64,000 bases of DNA from Mucilaginibacter mallensis (GCF_900105165.1 NZ_LT629740.1:5704001-5768000); one strand, 5' to 3'; shown: positions 35,755-46,527, counted from the first letter of the stretch. Made by a program: numbers and translations. Notes: a model not told the origin generated them from the letters alone.

Positions 35755-36087
35755 TTAATGGGAATAAGCTTTTTTGTTTTTAAAGTCCCTAATAAGCGCA
35801 TCAAGGGTTATGTAAATATGATCCTTGTCCTTATCGGTAAGTTTAGTTACTTCCTGTACCCTGTCAAGGGTGTTTTTATCCAGTTCAATATCGGAGTTAC
35901 CAGCGAGGTAATCTAATGATACTTCCAGAGCCTGGGCGATCTTTACCGCCATTTCTATGGTAGGCCTCACTTCGCCACGTTCATATCTTCCGTAGGCATC
36001 CCCATTGATACCAATCTTTTTACCAGTCTCCGCCTGGGATAGATTCTTCCTTTTTCTCACCAGTGTTAAACGTTCCCCGAAAGTCAT
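35755..36087 (-). CDS. XRE-family repressor (copy 2)
   Basis: 110 residues, identical to the protein at 27246. It would be expected to act on the control regions of both copies. Confidence 0.75.
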   Translation of the reverse strand: MTFGERLTLVRKRKNLSQAETGKKIGINGDAYGRYERGEVRPTIEMAVKIAQALEVSLDYLAGNSDIELDKNTLDRVQEVTKLTDKDKDHIYITLDALIRDFKNKKAYSH

Positions 36088-36239
36088 ATTTGTATGATTT
36101 AATGCACCTAAATGTGTGATTATGTAAAGATATAAACAAAACTTGTAGGATAAAAATCATCAATGTTTGTTTTAGTCATACAGGTTTTATAGTTTTACGG
36201 CAAGTTTGTAGGATTTCAGAAATGTAAAAATAAATTTCA

Positions 36240-38708
36240 ATGGAAATAGAAGACATCAAAACGCAGCTATTAATGAAGTCGGTATTACAGCATTACCAGT
36301 TGTACCCTGACAAGCAAGCCCGTTTATGCTGCCCGTTCCATGAAGATAAAACGCCGAGTTTGCAGGTGTACTACAAAACGCAGACGGCGTACTGTTTCAG
36401 CAGCAATTGCAGCACCCACGGCAAGAGTATGGACGTGATCGACTTTATTATGCACAAGGAAAACCTGACCAAGCACGAGGCCATAGAAAAAGCGGTGCAG
36501 CTGATCGGCGGCCACAACACCGGTAACCAGGCGCAGCAGTTAACCAAGCAAGCGGTACTCACCAAAATGTTCAGCTACTTTAAAAATGCGGTGCATAACA
36601 GCAAGCCAGCGCAGGAATACCTGCAAAGCCGTAGCCTTGACTTTAAGCAAACGGAGGTCGGCTATAATGCAGGGCAGTACCACCACGGCACCAGGAAAGA
36701 CGAAGCCCTGATCAAAAGCTGCATAGCAGTGGGCTTGCTACAGGACAGCGGGAATAAAAGCAAAACTGGTGAAGCCGCTTATAACGTTTTCGGCAAATGG
36801 TGCGTGGTATTCGGGCTGAAAGACAAAGACGGGCATATCGCAGGCCTTTACTTTAGAAGCACCTTAAACGACAAGGAAAGCAAACACTTTTACCTGAAAG
36901 ACCGGGCAGGCCTGTACCCGGCTTACCCGAAACCTGATACCAAAAAGCTGATATTGACCGAAGCCATCATTGATGCGGCCACGCTGTTACAAATCCCGCA
37001 GATCTCCGCAGCTTACAGCGTACTTTCCTGTTACGGCACCAATGGCCTGACCGATGAACATATAAAAGCGATCAAAGGCTTAACAGACCTGGAAGAAGTG
37101 ATCTTCTTCTTTGACGGCGACCAGGCAGGCACGGCAGCGGTAAAAAAGTACGGCAAATCCTTATCCGAATTATTACCAAATACAAAAATAACAGCGGTAC
37201 AAACGCCGGAGGGCGAAGACATCAATAGCCTGGCACAGGGGCATGAAGCGGAAATGTTAATCCACCTGCTCGATGAAAGAGCGGAGCAAAAACCCAAAAG
37301 CGGCCAGGTTCTTTTTTCAACTGAAAAAAATGACGAAGTCGTTATCAGCCCTGCAACCCCGGCCTTAGATTGCAGTAACCCCCACCAAATCAAATTCACG
37401 ACCGCCACCGCCAAATATTACGTGCAGGGCGGGCTAAAAAAAGAACTGGACAGCTTAAAAATAACGCTTGCGATAGAAAACCCGGCTTTGCCCTACCTGA
37501 AAAGCCGCTTAAAATACGACCTGTATAATGACAAGGATGTGGAGCGCAACACGAAAGAGGCCGCCGATAAACTGAACTTACGGGCAGACTTATTACAAAC
37601 AGACATCAGCCTGTTGACCGACCTGCTGGAAGCGGAACGGGATAAACAAGTTACAAAATCTAACGAAAACCCCACCGGGGCACCGGCATACCAAATGAAC
37701 GAAGAAAGCAAAAAGAAGTGCCTGGACTTCTTAAACAAACCCGGCCTTATCCAAAATATCAATGCGCTGATCGGCAAGGCTGGCGTAACGGGCGAAGAAA
37801 CCAACCGTATCTTTTTATACTGTATCGCATCCAGTTACAAAATGAATGACACGCTGCACGCCCTGGTACAGGGCAGCAGCGGCAGCGGTAAAACGCACCT
37901 GATTATCAAAATAGCGGGGCTGATGCCGCCGGAAGATGTAACCGCATTGACCAGGGTAACGGAAAGCAGCTTTTATAATTACGGCGAATACGAACTCTCG
38001 CATACGCTGTTATGCTTTGAAGACCTGGACGGCATGAAAGAAGAAGCCCTACTCGCCCTGCGGGAACTGATGAGCCGGGAGGTGCTGACCAGCAGCACCA
38101 GTATCAAAGACGAAAGCGGCAATATCCGGGCGGCGGTAAAAACGGTAAGAGGGCCGATAGCCAGCCTGTCGGCCACTACTAAAGGCGAAATCTATGAGGA
38201 CAATATGGGCAGGGCTTTTTTGATCGCCGTTGACGAAAGCAAGGCACAGACCCAAAAGATCATCCAATATCAGAACGACAAGGCGGCAGGCCTGACCGAT
38301 ACCGGCAAAGAAAAAGACATCAAAGCTTTTCTGCAAAACTGTATCCGGCTGTTAAAACCTTATGAGGTCATTAACCCATACGCCAATAAAATACAGTTGC
38401 CCGACGAAGTGCATAAGATCAGGCGGCTCAACGAACTGTACCAGGCCTTTGTCAAACAGGTTACTTTATTAAACCAGTACCAAAGGAAGAAAGACGAAAG
38501 AGGCAGGCTGATCGCAGAAAAGGGAGACCTGAAAACAGCCTGCGATATCATGTTTGAAAGCATACTGTTGAAAGTGGACGAACTGGACGGGAGTTTAAGG
38601 CAATACTTCGAGCAGGTAAAAAGCTATATCAGCGGCAAGGTGGAGATTATGATGAATGAGACCACACCATTTCGGCGCAAGCTGACCCACTGTTTCGGGG
38701 CAAACTGA
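36240..38708 (+). pseudogene. Primase-helicase truncated by IS21 insertion (copy 2)
   Basis: Matches the 874-residue primase-helicase to residue 800 (base 38640), then runs 21 codons into the IS. The lost part is the C-terminal ~74 residues with the winged-helix-like segment. Zinc finger, TOPRIM and ATPase motifs remain. Between residues about 508 and 800 it differs from copy 1 by few residues (for example DEA to DEV, QRNKDDK to QRKKDER, EKED to EKGD) but by many silent bases, showing the gene evolved under selection before truncation. Confidence 0.82.
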
Positions 38709-38799
38709 CCATGGTATTTCGGGGCAAACTGACCCACCAAAACTCGTAGCAAATGCTGTAGAAGCAACCATCTTTTGAGGGCAAAAGACCCGTTCTAAG

Positions 38800-40353
38800 A
38801 TGGCCAATTTGACAATCAGCATGAGTAAGATTAGAAAGATTTTAAGGATGAACAGCCAGGGTCGCAGCACGCGATTTATAGCTGCCCAGATTGATTCATC
38901 CCGGAATACCGTAAGAAAGTACCTGGCCGTCCTTAAGAAGAGCGGCTTTACCTTTGAAGAAGTTAATAGCCTGAATGATAAGGAACTGGAAGATATTTTC
39001 GGCAAGACCAGGGAAAACAACCAGCCAAGCAGCCGTATGCAATCCATGCTGCGCTGCTTTCCGCACGTCGATAAAGAGCTCAAAAAGACCGGTATGAACC
39101 GGCAACTCCTGTGGGAAGCCTATATCAAAGAGTTTCCTGACGGCTATAAGTACACCCAGTTTTGCACGTATTACAACCAATGGAAGACCAGGGTCAACCC
39201 GACCATGCACATGGATCACAAGGCCGGAGACAAGCTATACGTTGATTTTGCGGGTGAAAAGATGAGCTATACGGACAAGGAAACCGGTGAAGTCATTGAA
39301 GTAGAAGTCTTTGTAGCAATCCTTGGGGCCAGTCAGCTCACCTATGTAGAGGCTGTTATGAGCCAGCAAAAGGAAGACTTTATCGCAGCCTGCGAGAATA
39401 CCCTGCACTTTATCGGCGGCGTTCCTGCCGCCATTGTACCGGATAACCTGAAGGCGGCTGTAACCAAAAGCAGCCGCTATGAACCAACCCTTAACGAAAC
39501 ATTTGAAGACTTCGCCGACCATTATGGGACTACCATTCTACCAGCGCGGGCGTACCGCCCGCGTGACAAGGCATTAGTAGAAGGTGCCGTTAAGATCATT
39601 TATACCAAGGTATACGCCCCTTTAAACAAGCATGTCTACCATTCTTTAACAGAACTCAATACAGCGATCTGGCAGGCCCTGGAAGTCCATAACAGCCAGT
39701 TGCTTAAGGGTCGCAATTATAGCAGGATACTACAGTTTGAAGAGATCGAGCGTGGGGCCCTGGCACCGCTACCTGTCCTGCGTTACCAGTTCAAAAAACA
39801 CTTTTATGCCAGGGTGATCAAGAATGGCCATGTCAATCTCGGCCCTGATAAACACTATTACAGTGTGCCTTATCGCTTCATCGGCAAGCGGGTTAAGCTA
39901 TTATACTCCCGCACTATTGTAGAGATCTACTCCAATTATGAGCGTATCGCTTTGCACCCGCGCGAAAAGAACCCCTATGGTTATACTACTGACAAAGAAC
40001 ACATGGCCAGCGCTCACCGCTTTAAAAGTGACTGGACACCAGATATGTTCCTCAATTGGGCGGCCTCCATTCATGAGGATGTCAGGCTATATATCCTTCA
40101 GATACTGGAGCGTAAACAACACCCCGAACAGGCTTACAAATCCTGCCTGGGGGTACTTGGCTTTGCAAAAAAAGCAGGGAATGACCGGTTAATAATGGCC
40201 TGTCAGCGAGGGCTCAGTTATGGCCTTTATAGCTATAAAACGATACAAACCATATTGGAAAACAAGATGGACAACTATGAGGAAAGCATATTTGCCGATG
40301 AGCTACCCATGCCTGATCATGGTAATATCCGGGGAAAAGACTATTACAAATAA
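38800..40353 (+). CDS. istA: IS21 transposase IstA
   Basis: A 517-residue protein. The N-terminal helix-turn-helix ('MSKIRKILRMNSQGRSTRFI', 'TVRKYLAVL') binds the ends. The RNase H-like DDE domain shows 'KLYVDFAGEKM' (first D), 'VPDNLKAAV' (second D) and 'DKALVEGAV' (E). A C-terminal beta-barrel ('VNLGPDKHYYSVPYRFIGK') follows. Length and order are normal for the family, and the frame is intact. A start at 38821 (MSKIRK) is also possible. Confidence 0.9.
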   Translation: MANLTISMSKIRKILRMNSQGRSTRFIAAQIDSSRNTVRKYLAVLKKSGFTFEEVNSLNDKELEDIFGKTRENNQPSSRMQSMLRCFPHVDKELKKTGMNRQLLWEAYIKEFPDGYKYTQFCTYYNQWKTRVNPTMHMDHKAGDKLYVDFAGEKMSYTDKETGEVIEVEVFVAILGASQLTYVEAVMSQQKEDFIAACENTLHFIGGVPAAIVPDNLKAAVTKSSRYEPTLNETFEDFADHYGTTILPARAYRPRDKALVEGAVKIIYTKVYAPLNKHVYHSLTELNTAIWQALEVHNSQLLKGRNYSRILQFEEIERGALAPLPVLRYQFKKHFYARVIKNGHVNLGPDKHYYSVPYRFIGKRVKLLYSRTIVEIYSNYERIALHPREKNPYGYTTDKEHMASAHRFKSDWTPDMFLNWAASIHEDVRLYILQILERKQHPEQAYKSCLGVLGFAKKAGNDRLIMACQRGLSYGLYSYKTIQTILENKMDNYEESIFADELPMPDHGNIRGKDYYK

Positions 40354-40373
40354 CCATTTAAAACAACAATAAC

Positions 40374-41120
40374 ATGAACACAAGCACCTTAGACAAACTG
40401 CGGAAGATGAAGTTCTTCGGCATGTTCCATGCCTTTAAAAGCAGTATGGAAACCGGTAAAACAAACGATTACACGGCAGATGAACTACTGGCCCACCTGG
40501 TAGATGCAGAATGGGACGACCGGCAGAACAGGCGTATCGAACGCACGATCCTATATGCCCGGTTCCGCTATAAAGCTTCAATTGAAGATGTTCATTATCA
40601 TGCCGACCGAAGTATCGACCGCAACCAGATCATGCGCCTGGCAGATTGTACGTTTGTTGACCGCTTCGAGAACCTGCTGATCACCGGCAGTACCGGTATC
40701 GGTAAAAGCTATATTGCTTCTGCTGTGGGCTACCAGGCCTGTGTATTGGGCTACCGGGTATTGTACACCAGTACACCCAAACTGTTCGCTAAACTGAAGA
40801 TGGCCAAGGCGGACGGCTCCTACATGAAAGAGCTGGCTAAGATCGAAAGACAGCAATTGCTCATACTCGACGACTTTGGTATCCAGCCTTTTGATGCACA
40901 AAGCAGGGCTGCGCTAATGGAGATCATTGAGGACAGGCACGGTAAGACCTCGCTGATCATCACTTCGCAGTTGCCAGTGAGCAAATGGTTTGAAGTGATC
41001 GGTGAAAAAACGGTTGCTGATGCGATCCTTGACCGGATCGTTCATGATGCACACCGCATCGAGTTAAAGGGAGAATCTATGAGAAGAAAACGTAATGTTG
41101 AACCAGAAAACAGCCATTAA
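40374..41120 (+). CDS. istB: IS21 helper ATPase IstB
   Basis: A 248-residue AAA+ protein of the DnaC/IstB group. Walker A is 'TGSTGIGKSYIA' (about residue 106), Walker B 'LLILDDFG' (about residue 164), with a sensor region at 'SLIITSQLP' and the Arg-finger area at 'ILDRIVHDAHRI'. It selects target DNA for IstA. It begins 20 bp after istA. Intact. Confidence 0.92.
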   Translation: MNTSTLDKLRKMKFFGMFHAFKSSMETGKTNDYTADELLAHLVDAEWDDRQNRRIERTILYARFRYKASIEDVHYHADRSIDRNQIMRLADCTFVDRFENLLITGSTGIGKSYIASAVGYQACVLGYRVLYTSTPKLFAKLKMAKADGSYMKELAKIERQQLLILDDFGIQPFDAQSRAALMEIIEDRHGKTSLIITSQLPVSKWFEVIGEKTVADAILDRIVHDAHRIELKGESMRRKRNVEPENSH

Positions 41121-41236
41121 TGAAATTACCTTTTAAATAACTATTTTTGTACATGCTTTTATAGCATTTGCTGCAACCCAAAAGTCAGCTAACCCCTGGG
41201 TCAATTTGGCCCGAAACAGGGTGGTCAACATCTCCA

Positions 41237-42432
41237 TAATATACATTATCGCCCTCGTGCGTGGTAACGGCGTTTACAAATGGTATTTCGGCCCAGATCA
41301 CAAATCCCAGGCTATCGCATTTAGAGTAAATATATTCAGCCTGCTGATAATGGGCAAAGCGGATAGAGGTAGCACCTATTTCATAGATCATATCCAGATC
41401 CGTTTCGTGCTGTTTATTGCTTAATGCGCTGCCAGAGCTCTGCCATTCCTGGTGGCGGCAAACACCATATAAACGGTAAGACTCGCCATTCAAATAAAAC
41501 CCTTTACCCGCTACAATCGCAAAGTACCGCAAGCCAAGTGGCTGGGTAACTGCGTCTGTTACCTTACCATCCTGAATGATTGAAGTGGTAAGCGAATATA
41601 AATAAGGGTCTTTACGGGCATTCCACAAATGCGGATTGGCCAATTGAAGTTGCTGATCAATGATATTGATGCCCTGCGGTCTTACCGTTGCCTGTCGCTG
41701 TATTTGTTTTACTATTTTCCCATCCTTATCACAGATCGCTGTTTGCACAATTACTTGCCGCGTGTGGTCTTCTTTGTTTTCTATTTTGGCCGTTACTGTA
41801 ATATCGGCTTTTTTATTACTGGTATTTTGTTTGATATAAATGCCCGGCGAGGCATAATCGGTTGTGGTGATATTAATCTTATTGGTAATAATCAGTTCGG
41901 CAGGGCGATAAATTCCGCCAAATACGCCAAACAATCTATTGTTGGTTGGGATAACGTCAGTGCGTTCCTCATTATTAACTTTTACTAAGATGGTGTTGGT
42001 CGTATCATATTTTAATGAGTTGCTGATCTCAAAACAAAAAGCCGAGTAAGCGCCTTTATGCTCACCTATAAATTTATTATTCACATATAAATCAGCAACT
42101 GTGCCTACTCCTTCAAAGCGGATAAAAACCCGTTTATCTTTCCATTCATTTTTTGCAACAATCTCTTTCTTATAAAAAGCATCACCTGTATAAAAGCCCT
42201 TGCCGCTCTGCATATCCTTATTATTCCAGGTATGCGGGATAGTCACATTTTCCCAATTACCATCGGCAAAAGCAATATTGGTGTTATAGGATGCTTTCTT
42301 AAACTTCCAGTCCTGGTTAATTGCTAAAACCTGGCGCGATTGGGCTAATGTGTAGTTAGCCAGCATTAGCTGCAAACCCAATAATAAAAGGCCTAAACTT
42401 TTTGAATAGGAGTTTGATATAAATTGCAGCAT
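41237..42432 (-). pseudogene. GH2 beta-galactosidase, 3' part removed at the IS junction
   Basis: About 398 native residues, then a run into the IS that stops at 41185. Signal peptide ends near YTLAQ. GH2 sugar-binding domain ('VTIPHTWNNKD', 'FYKKEI', 'FEGVGTVADLYVNNKFIGEH'), the immunoglobulin-like middle domain, and the start of the TIM barrel ('ATSIRFAHYQQAEYIYSKCD', 'LGFVIWAEIPF') are present. The acid/base Glu region and the nucleophile, which come later in GH2 enzymes, are lost, so no activity is expected. It is oriented with the GH43-GH35 gene, from which it is separated by 90 bp. Confidence 0.85.
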
Positions 42433-42522
42433 ACAGTTAGTGTTATAGATTTATAAATTGTTTACCATCATTTAATTTGGGCACTGACTATCAATAGAAA
42501 AAAGCTTAATAAAAGAGCGAAT

Positions 42523-45500
42523 TTACAATGCGGTTATTGATGATATTGAATACGGTGCAATTTCCAATGCCTTTATAAATGCGCCGGAATCTGTTTGTCG
42601 TAGGCCAAATACCAATACATTCTTTTCACCTTTCCCAAATTTCAGCCAACATTCCGGTAAATAAAATTCACGTTGCGGGCCCACTTCCCAATGGCGGCCG
42701 ATATTGTTCCCATTCAGCCACATATAGCCATTTCCGGATGCGTTGATACGGGCTAGCCATGTTGATTGACTGGCAGAGGCTGGTAATTCAAATTCCACTC
42801 TATACCAGGTAACCAATGCCGTTGGCGTATTTTTAGGTTGAATTCTATTTCCTTTCCGTGGTATAACAGTAATTGTATCAAGCGCAACCTTTTTCCATTT
42901 TTTCGCATCGAAATCCGGAAGAGTCCAACCGTTAGTAACCCCGGCCAAATCCTGGGCTACCTGCCATTGAAGCGGCTGCGTAATGCTTTTTGTAGTATTT
43001 GATAAACCGCCTTTCTTAATACCGGCAAGTTCTTCCATTGGCATATAGCCATGCGCATGGCCTAAATTTTCATAAACCACCACAATTTCATTATCACCTT
43101 TTTTTAGTAATCCGGTTACATCAAACTGATTATCGAATGTGTTTGAATCAATCCGGGTAAAGCAATCACGGGTAGGCCATGATTGTGCATCGGCTTTATC
43201 GGGGAAGATACGTTTGGCAAGTTTGCCATTCACCTGCGCCATAACAATATCACGCGTAAACATGTTGAATAGTAACTTGGTTTCAGTTGCTACCTGATCA
43301 GCATTAAGATTTACCCGGCAGCGATAGTAGCTATACCGGAAATCATTCACTCCTATTTCTGACAGCGATTTTCCGTCTTCCAATGGTTGCCATTTTGCTT
43401 CTGCAAAAGGGTCATCGTGCTTAACTGCAGTAGCAATACGAACGCGAGCAGGGACTTGGCTTAAATGAGTTTCAGTAGTTTGGCTTTTGGGCCACCACTC
43501 CCCTTTATCGGGAGTAGCACCCGGAGGTATTACCAGCACTTTAGCGCCAAGGTCCGCAAGTTCATAGTTTACCTCAAATGGGCTGATAGTAAGCTTTGCC
43601 GAAGTATCTGCACCTGTTGTACTGATAAGTACTTTCTCTCCATTCTGATTGATGTTATAGATCGGATCAGCGGGACGAACAATTTTTCCGGGCACAATTG
43701 TTATTGTACCTGATAGTGATTTTTTTGCATCGGTATTATGCAGGAAAACAAACTTGGTTCCATCGGGTGCTATACGCACGCCACCAAAAAGTTCTTTGGG
43801 AGCAGCATTGCCCGCAACTTTAAGTTCGCAAGGACCTCCCTGGGTATACAAAAGTTTATCACCATATTTTTTAATGAATTCGCCAATACCTTTAGCGGCA
43901 AAATATTTAGGTGATAATTCTCCATTCTCACGTATTGCAGCATTATAATCATAGCTGGTAGTCATGCCACGCGCACCCCAGCCAGCAAAATGGGTTCCGC
44001 CATAAAACATATAATAATTCAGGCCGGAGGCACCACCCAATAAACTCATTAACCCAATAGCGTTAAAGTGGCGGGCATCGGAATAGTTTTCGTCGCTGAG
44101 CCTGCCGGTTACCAGCGAAAACCATCCACCCTGTAATTCGGTAACAAACCCGGGAGCATCAGGCTGGCTGCGCCGCAACTGTGCCATACGATAGGCACAG
44201 CTCGGTGCTTCATTTAACCCGACATAGTAATTATCACAATCGAACACCTGTGAAAGCTCAGGCTTTTTACTCTCACGGCATTCAGCTGTTAAGCAGGTAA
44301 ATATCGGCACATCAATACCATTGTTTTTTGCCGATCTGTAAAGTGCTCTCAATAAATCCTCTTTGCCTGGTCCATCAAAAGCATCATACTCATTTTCAAT
44401 CTGCACCATAATAATCCCTTTACTGCCTTTTGGCTTTCGGGTAAGCTGCTCTTTGGCAAGCACCTTACAAACTGCATTGTACCAATGCTCCGACCATTTG
44501 ATATGTTCCGGATCGGCGCTACGTAGCCAAAAATCACCCTTACCTGGGCCATATTTTGCTAGCCATTGCGGATATCCACCACCAGACCATTCCGCACAAA
44601 TAAATGGCCCCGGACGAACTACGGTATATAATCCAAATTCATCCTGCGCCATTTTTAGCCACTCCTTCAGGTCGGTAAAATCAAATTTAGATGTATCCGA
44701 GATGCTGGCAGGCATGTCACGTTCGTGCCAGTTCCATGGCACATAAGTCTCAACCGTGTTAAAACCGGCTTCCTTTATTTTCTTAAATCTATCGCGCCAT
44801 AGTTCTTTCGGGCATCTAAAATAATGGAAGGCCGCACTATACATGAAAAAATCTTTGCCTTCAATCTTCATGCTGTTCCCGTCGTATCTAATACGGTCGG
44901 GATGGGCGAACTGCTTAATCACAGGAACGCTGGCGGAGCTTTTTGCCGGTTCAATATTTGTGTAATGGAACCAGTTAAAATCAGCGTAACCACCCACGCC
45001 AGTTTTATTGGTATTATAGTTGAACAATGCAAAACGATTGGCTGTCCAATCTAACCCCAGTCCCATTTTCAATTCATTACCTATAGGCTGATAGTTTTTG
45101 CCATCAACGCTATAAGCAAATGATGCTTTAAAGCCAATATGTGTAACACTGGCCTTAAACCAAATCGTATTACCCGTAAAGTTTACAGTGGTAATAGTGG
45201 TGTCATTATTAACCATTACAATTGTCCTTTTCGTCCCGTTTTGTTGCACCGAAACAAAGGCATAAGGAAACTGAAAAACACCAAATCCGGCTACATCACC
45301 ATCTTTCATGCCGTTCACCTGCATTTCAACCGAGCCTTCTGAATAGGGGCCTTGCACACGTTGGGTAAGCGTATTGCGGGCATCAGCCAAATTTTTGGCG
45401 TTGTTCGCTTTCAATTGCATATACCCTTTATGTTCAGTCAGTGACCATTTTTGTGGATCGGGGTTATGATTCCATTGCCACTGTAAACCAAGCTTGGGCG

Positions 45501-46527
45501 AATTAAATTCATCAGCTGTAGCGGGGACTGTGATAGGGTAAACGCCCCCTACATTGGGCTTTTTAAAGGTATCTACTCCTTTGCCATTTTCTCCTAACAT
45601 GGGCCAGCCATCTACCCATGTAACAGGCTCCAGGTTAGGCACGCGACCAATAGGGCCGCGATCCTGCATAATAATAAACCACCAGGAACCATCTTTCAAT
45701 TGTACCATACCCCCTTGATGCAGTCCATTGCCGGGATAAGTATGATCGTCATTGATAACTACTTTTGATTCGTAAGGCCCGTAGATGTTATCTGAACGAA
45801 GACAGACCTGTCGCCCCTTTGTTCCGCCTGTAGACCCCAGCAGGTAGTATTTGCCATTTACCTTGTATAAATGAGAACCCTCCAAGTAGGGATATTTAGG
45901 ATTGTTGTATATTTCTTTTTGAGGAACTTTTACGGAACGGGCATCACTGTTCAACTCCGTTATGAATAGTTTTTGTTGTCCGTGCGCTACATAAACTTTT
46001 CCGTCGTCATCAAAAAACAAGCCTGGGTCATACAGTGATTCCTTAAAAATGGTTCTGGTCCATGGCCCATTGACATCCTTAGCTGTGCATATAGAAAAAT
46101 GTCCCTCTTTTGTACCGAATCCGCTCGGGGTACAAAAGCCGGCATAAAAGGTGCCATTATGATAACGAAGCGTAGATGCCCAGGAACCGTTCAAATACAT
46201 ACTACCGCCCTTCATATCATAGCGGGGATCCTCATCGTAACGCGGAACAGCGTAGCCTGCCATCTCCCAATTAACCAGGTCCTTTGATTTAGCAATAGGG
46301 CAACCGGGAACATAATGCATACTGGTGGAAATGAAATAGAATTCGTCACCCACACGAATAATATCAGGATCGGGCCAATCGCCCCACATCAAGGGATTGG
46401 TAAATGTACCGTTACCATTATCCGGGGTCCAAACCTGTGTTTGCTGCTTTTTTACCTGGGCAAATAACCCAATAGTATAAAACAACAATGAGAATAATAA
46501 AACAGTCCTTTTTATAGCTTTAGTCAT
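42523..46527 (-). CDS. GH43-GH35 fusion glycosidase
   Basis: A 1,334-residue secreted protein (signal peptide ends near GLFAQ). Residues about 38-330 are a GH43 five-blade propeller with the base Asp in 'GDWPDPDIIRV', second Asp in 'LYDPGLFFDDDG' and acid Glu in 'YLEGSHLYK'. Residues 340-545 are a beta-sandwich of the GH43 C2 kind ('FNSPKLGLQWQWNHNP'). Residues about 565-900 are a GH35 beta-galactosidase barrel ('SAAFHYFRCPKELWRDR', 'YVPWNWHE', acid/base in 'MVQIENEYDAF', nucleophile in 'GFVTELQGGW'), then galactose-binding-like domains. It would attack arabinose/xylose and galactose side chains of plant polysaccharides. Confidence 0.88.
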   Translation of the reverse strand: MTKAIKRTVLLFSLLFYTIGLFAQVKKQQTQVWTPDNGNGTFTNPLMWGDWPDPDIIRVGDEFYFISTSMHYVPGCPIAKSKDLVNWEMAGYAVPRYDEDPRYDMKGGSMYLNGSWASTLRYHNGTFYAGFCTPSGFGTKEGHFSICTAKDVNGPWTRTIFKESLYDPGLFFDDDGKVYVAHGQQKLFITELNSDARSVKVPQKEIYNNPKYPYLEGSHLYKVNGKYYLLGSTGGTKGRQVCLRSDNIYGPYESKVVINDDHTYPGNGLHQGGMVQLKDGSWWFIIMQDRGPIGRVPNLEPVTWVDGWPMLGENGKGVDTFKKPNVGGVYPITVPATADEFNSPKLGLQWQWNHNPDPQKWSLTEHKGYMQLKANNAKNLADARNTLTQRVQGPYSEGSVEMQVNGMKDGDVAGFGVFQFPYAFVSVQQNGTKRTIVMVNNDTTITTVNFTGNTIWFKASVTHIGFKASFAYSVDGKNYQPIGNELKMGLGLDWTANRFALFNYNTNKTGVGGYADFNWFHYTNIEPAKSSASVPVIKQFAHPDRIRYDGNSMKIEGKDFFMYSAAFHYFRCPKELWRDRFKKIKEAGFNTVETYVPWNWHERDMPASISDTSKFDFTDLKEWLKMAQDEFGLYTVVRPGPFICAEWSGGGYPQWLAKYGPGKGDFWLRSADPEHIKWSEHWYNAVCKVLAKEQLTRKPKGSKGIIMVQIENEYDAFDGPGKEDLLRALYRSAKNNGIDVPIFTCLTAECRESKKPELSQVFDCDNYYVGLNEAPSCAYRMAQLRRSQPDAPGFVTELQGGWFSLVTGRLSDENYSDARHFNAIGLMSLLGGASGLNYYMFYGGTHFAGWGARGMTTSYDYNAAIRENGELSPKYFAAKGIGEFIKKYGDKLLYTQGGPCELKVAGNAAPKELFGGVRIAPDGTKFVFLHNTDAKKSLSGTITIVPGKIVRPADPIYNINQNGEKVLISTTGADTSAKLTISPFEVNYELADLGAKVLVIPPGATPDKGEWWPKSQTTETHLSQVPARVRIATAVKHDDPFAEAKWQPLEDGKSLSEIGVNDFRYSYYRCRVNLNADQVATETKLLFNMFTRDIVMAQVNGKLAKRIFPDKADAQSWPTRDCFTRIDSNTFDNQFDVTGLLKKGDNEIVVVYENLGHAHGYMPMEELAGIKKGGLSNTTKSITQPLQWQVAQDLAGVTNGWTLPDFDAKKWKKVALDTITVIPRKGNRIQPKNTPTALVTWYRVEFELPASASQSTWLARINASGNGYMWLNGNNIGRHWEVGPQREFYLPECWLKFGKGEKNVLVFGLRQTDSGAFIKALEIAPYSISSITAL

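Larger units (their letters stand above)
33403..37762 (+). repeat. Direct repeat, copy 2 (identical to 24894-29253)
   Basis: Same as 24894-29253 by eye. Offset 8,509 bp throughout. The bases before the repeat differ: AATAAC before copy 1, AATGAG before copy 2. Confidence 0.9.
33403..38640 (+). mobile_element. Second, tandem copy of the RHS-tip element, right part lost
   Basis: Starts at the same RHS base as the first copy and keeps the same gene order up to codon 800 of the primase, where the IS21 element begins. Both recombinase genes and the right end are missing. Identical to copy 1 through 37762, then divergent by mostly silent changes. This suggests a second related element partly homogenised by recombination, or a duplication followed by exchange. 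Confidence 0.55.
38641..41236 (+). mobile_element. IS21-family insertion sequence
   Basis: 2,596 bp. Ends are TGGAGAT at 38641 and ATCTCCA at 41236. Three direct repeats of TTTCGG.GCAA.CTGACC lie inside the left end (starting 38670, 38693, 38717), with the complementary motif GGTCAATTTGGCCCGAAACA inside the right end. That is the multiple-terminal-repeat layout of IS21. It encodes IstA and IstB. Flanks do not match (GCAAGG left, TAATAT right), so no target duplication is present. The two sides interrupt different genes, which points to recombination between IS copies or an adjacent deletion. Confidence 0.88.

Noticed and set aside
38641..41236. Reading the IS21 copy as a simple insertion into the primase gene
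   Set aside because: The sequence beyond its right end is a glycosidase gene, not the rest of the primase, and no target duplication is present.
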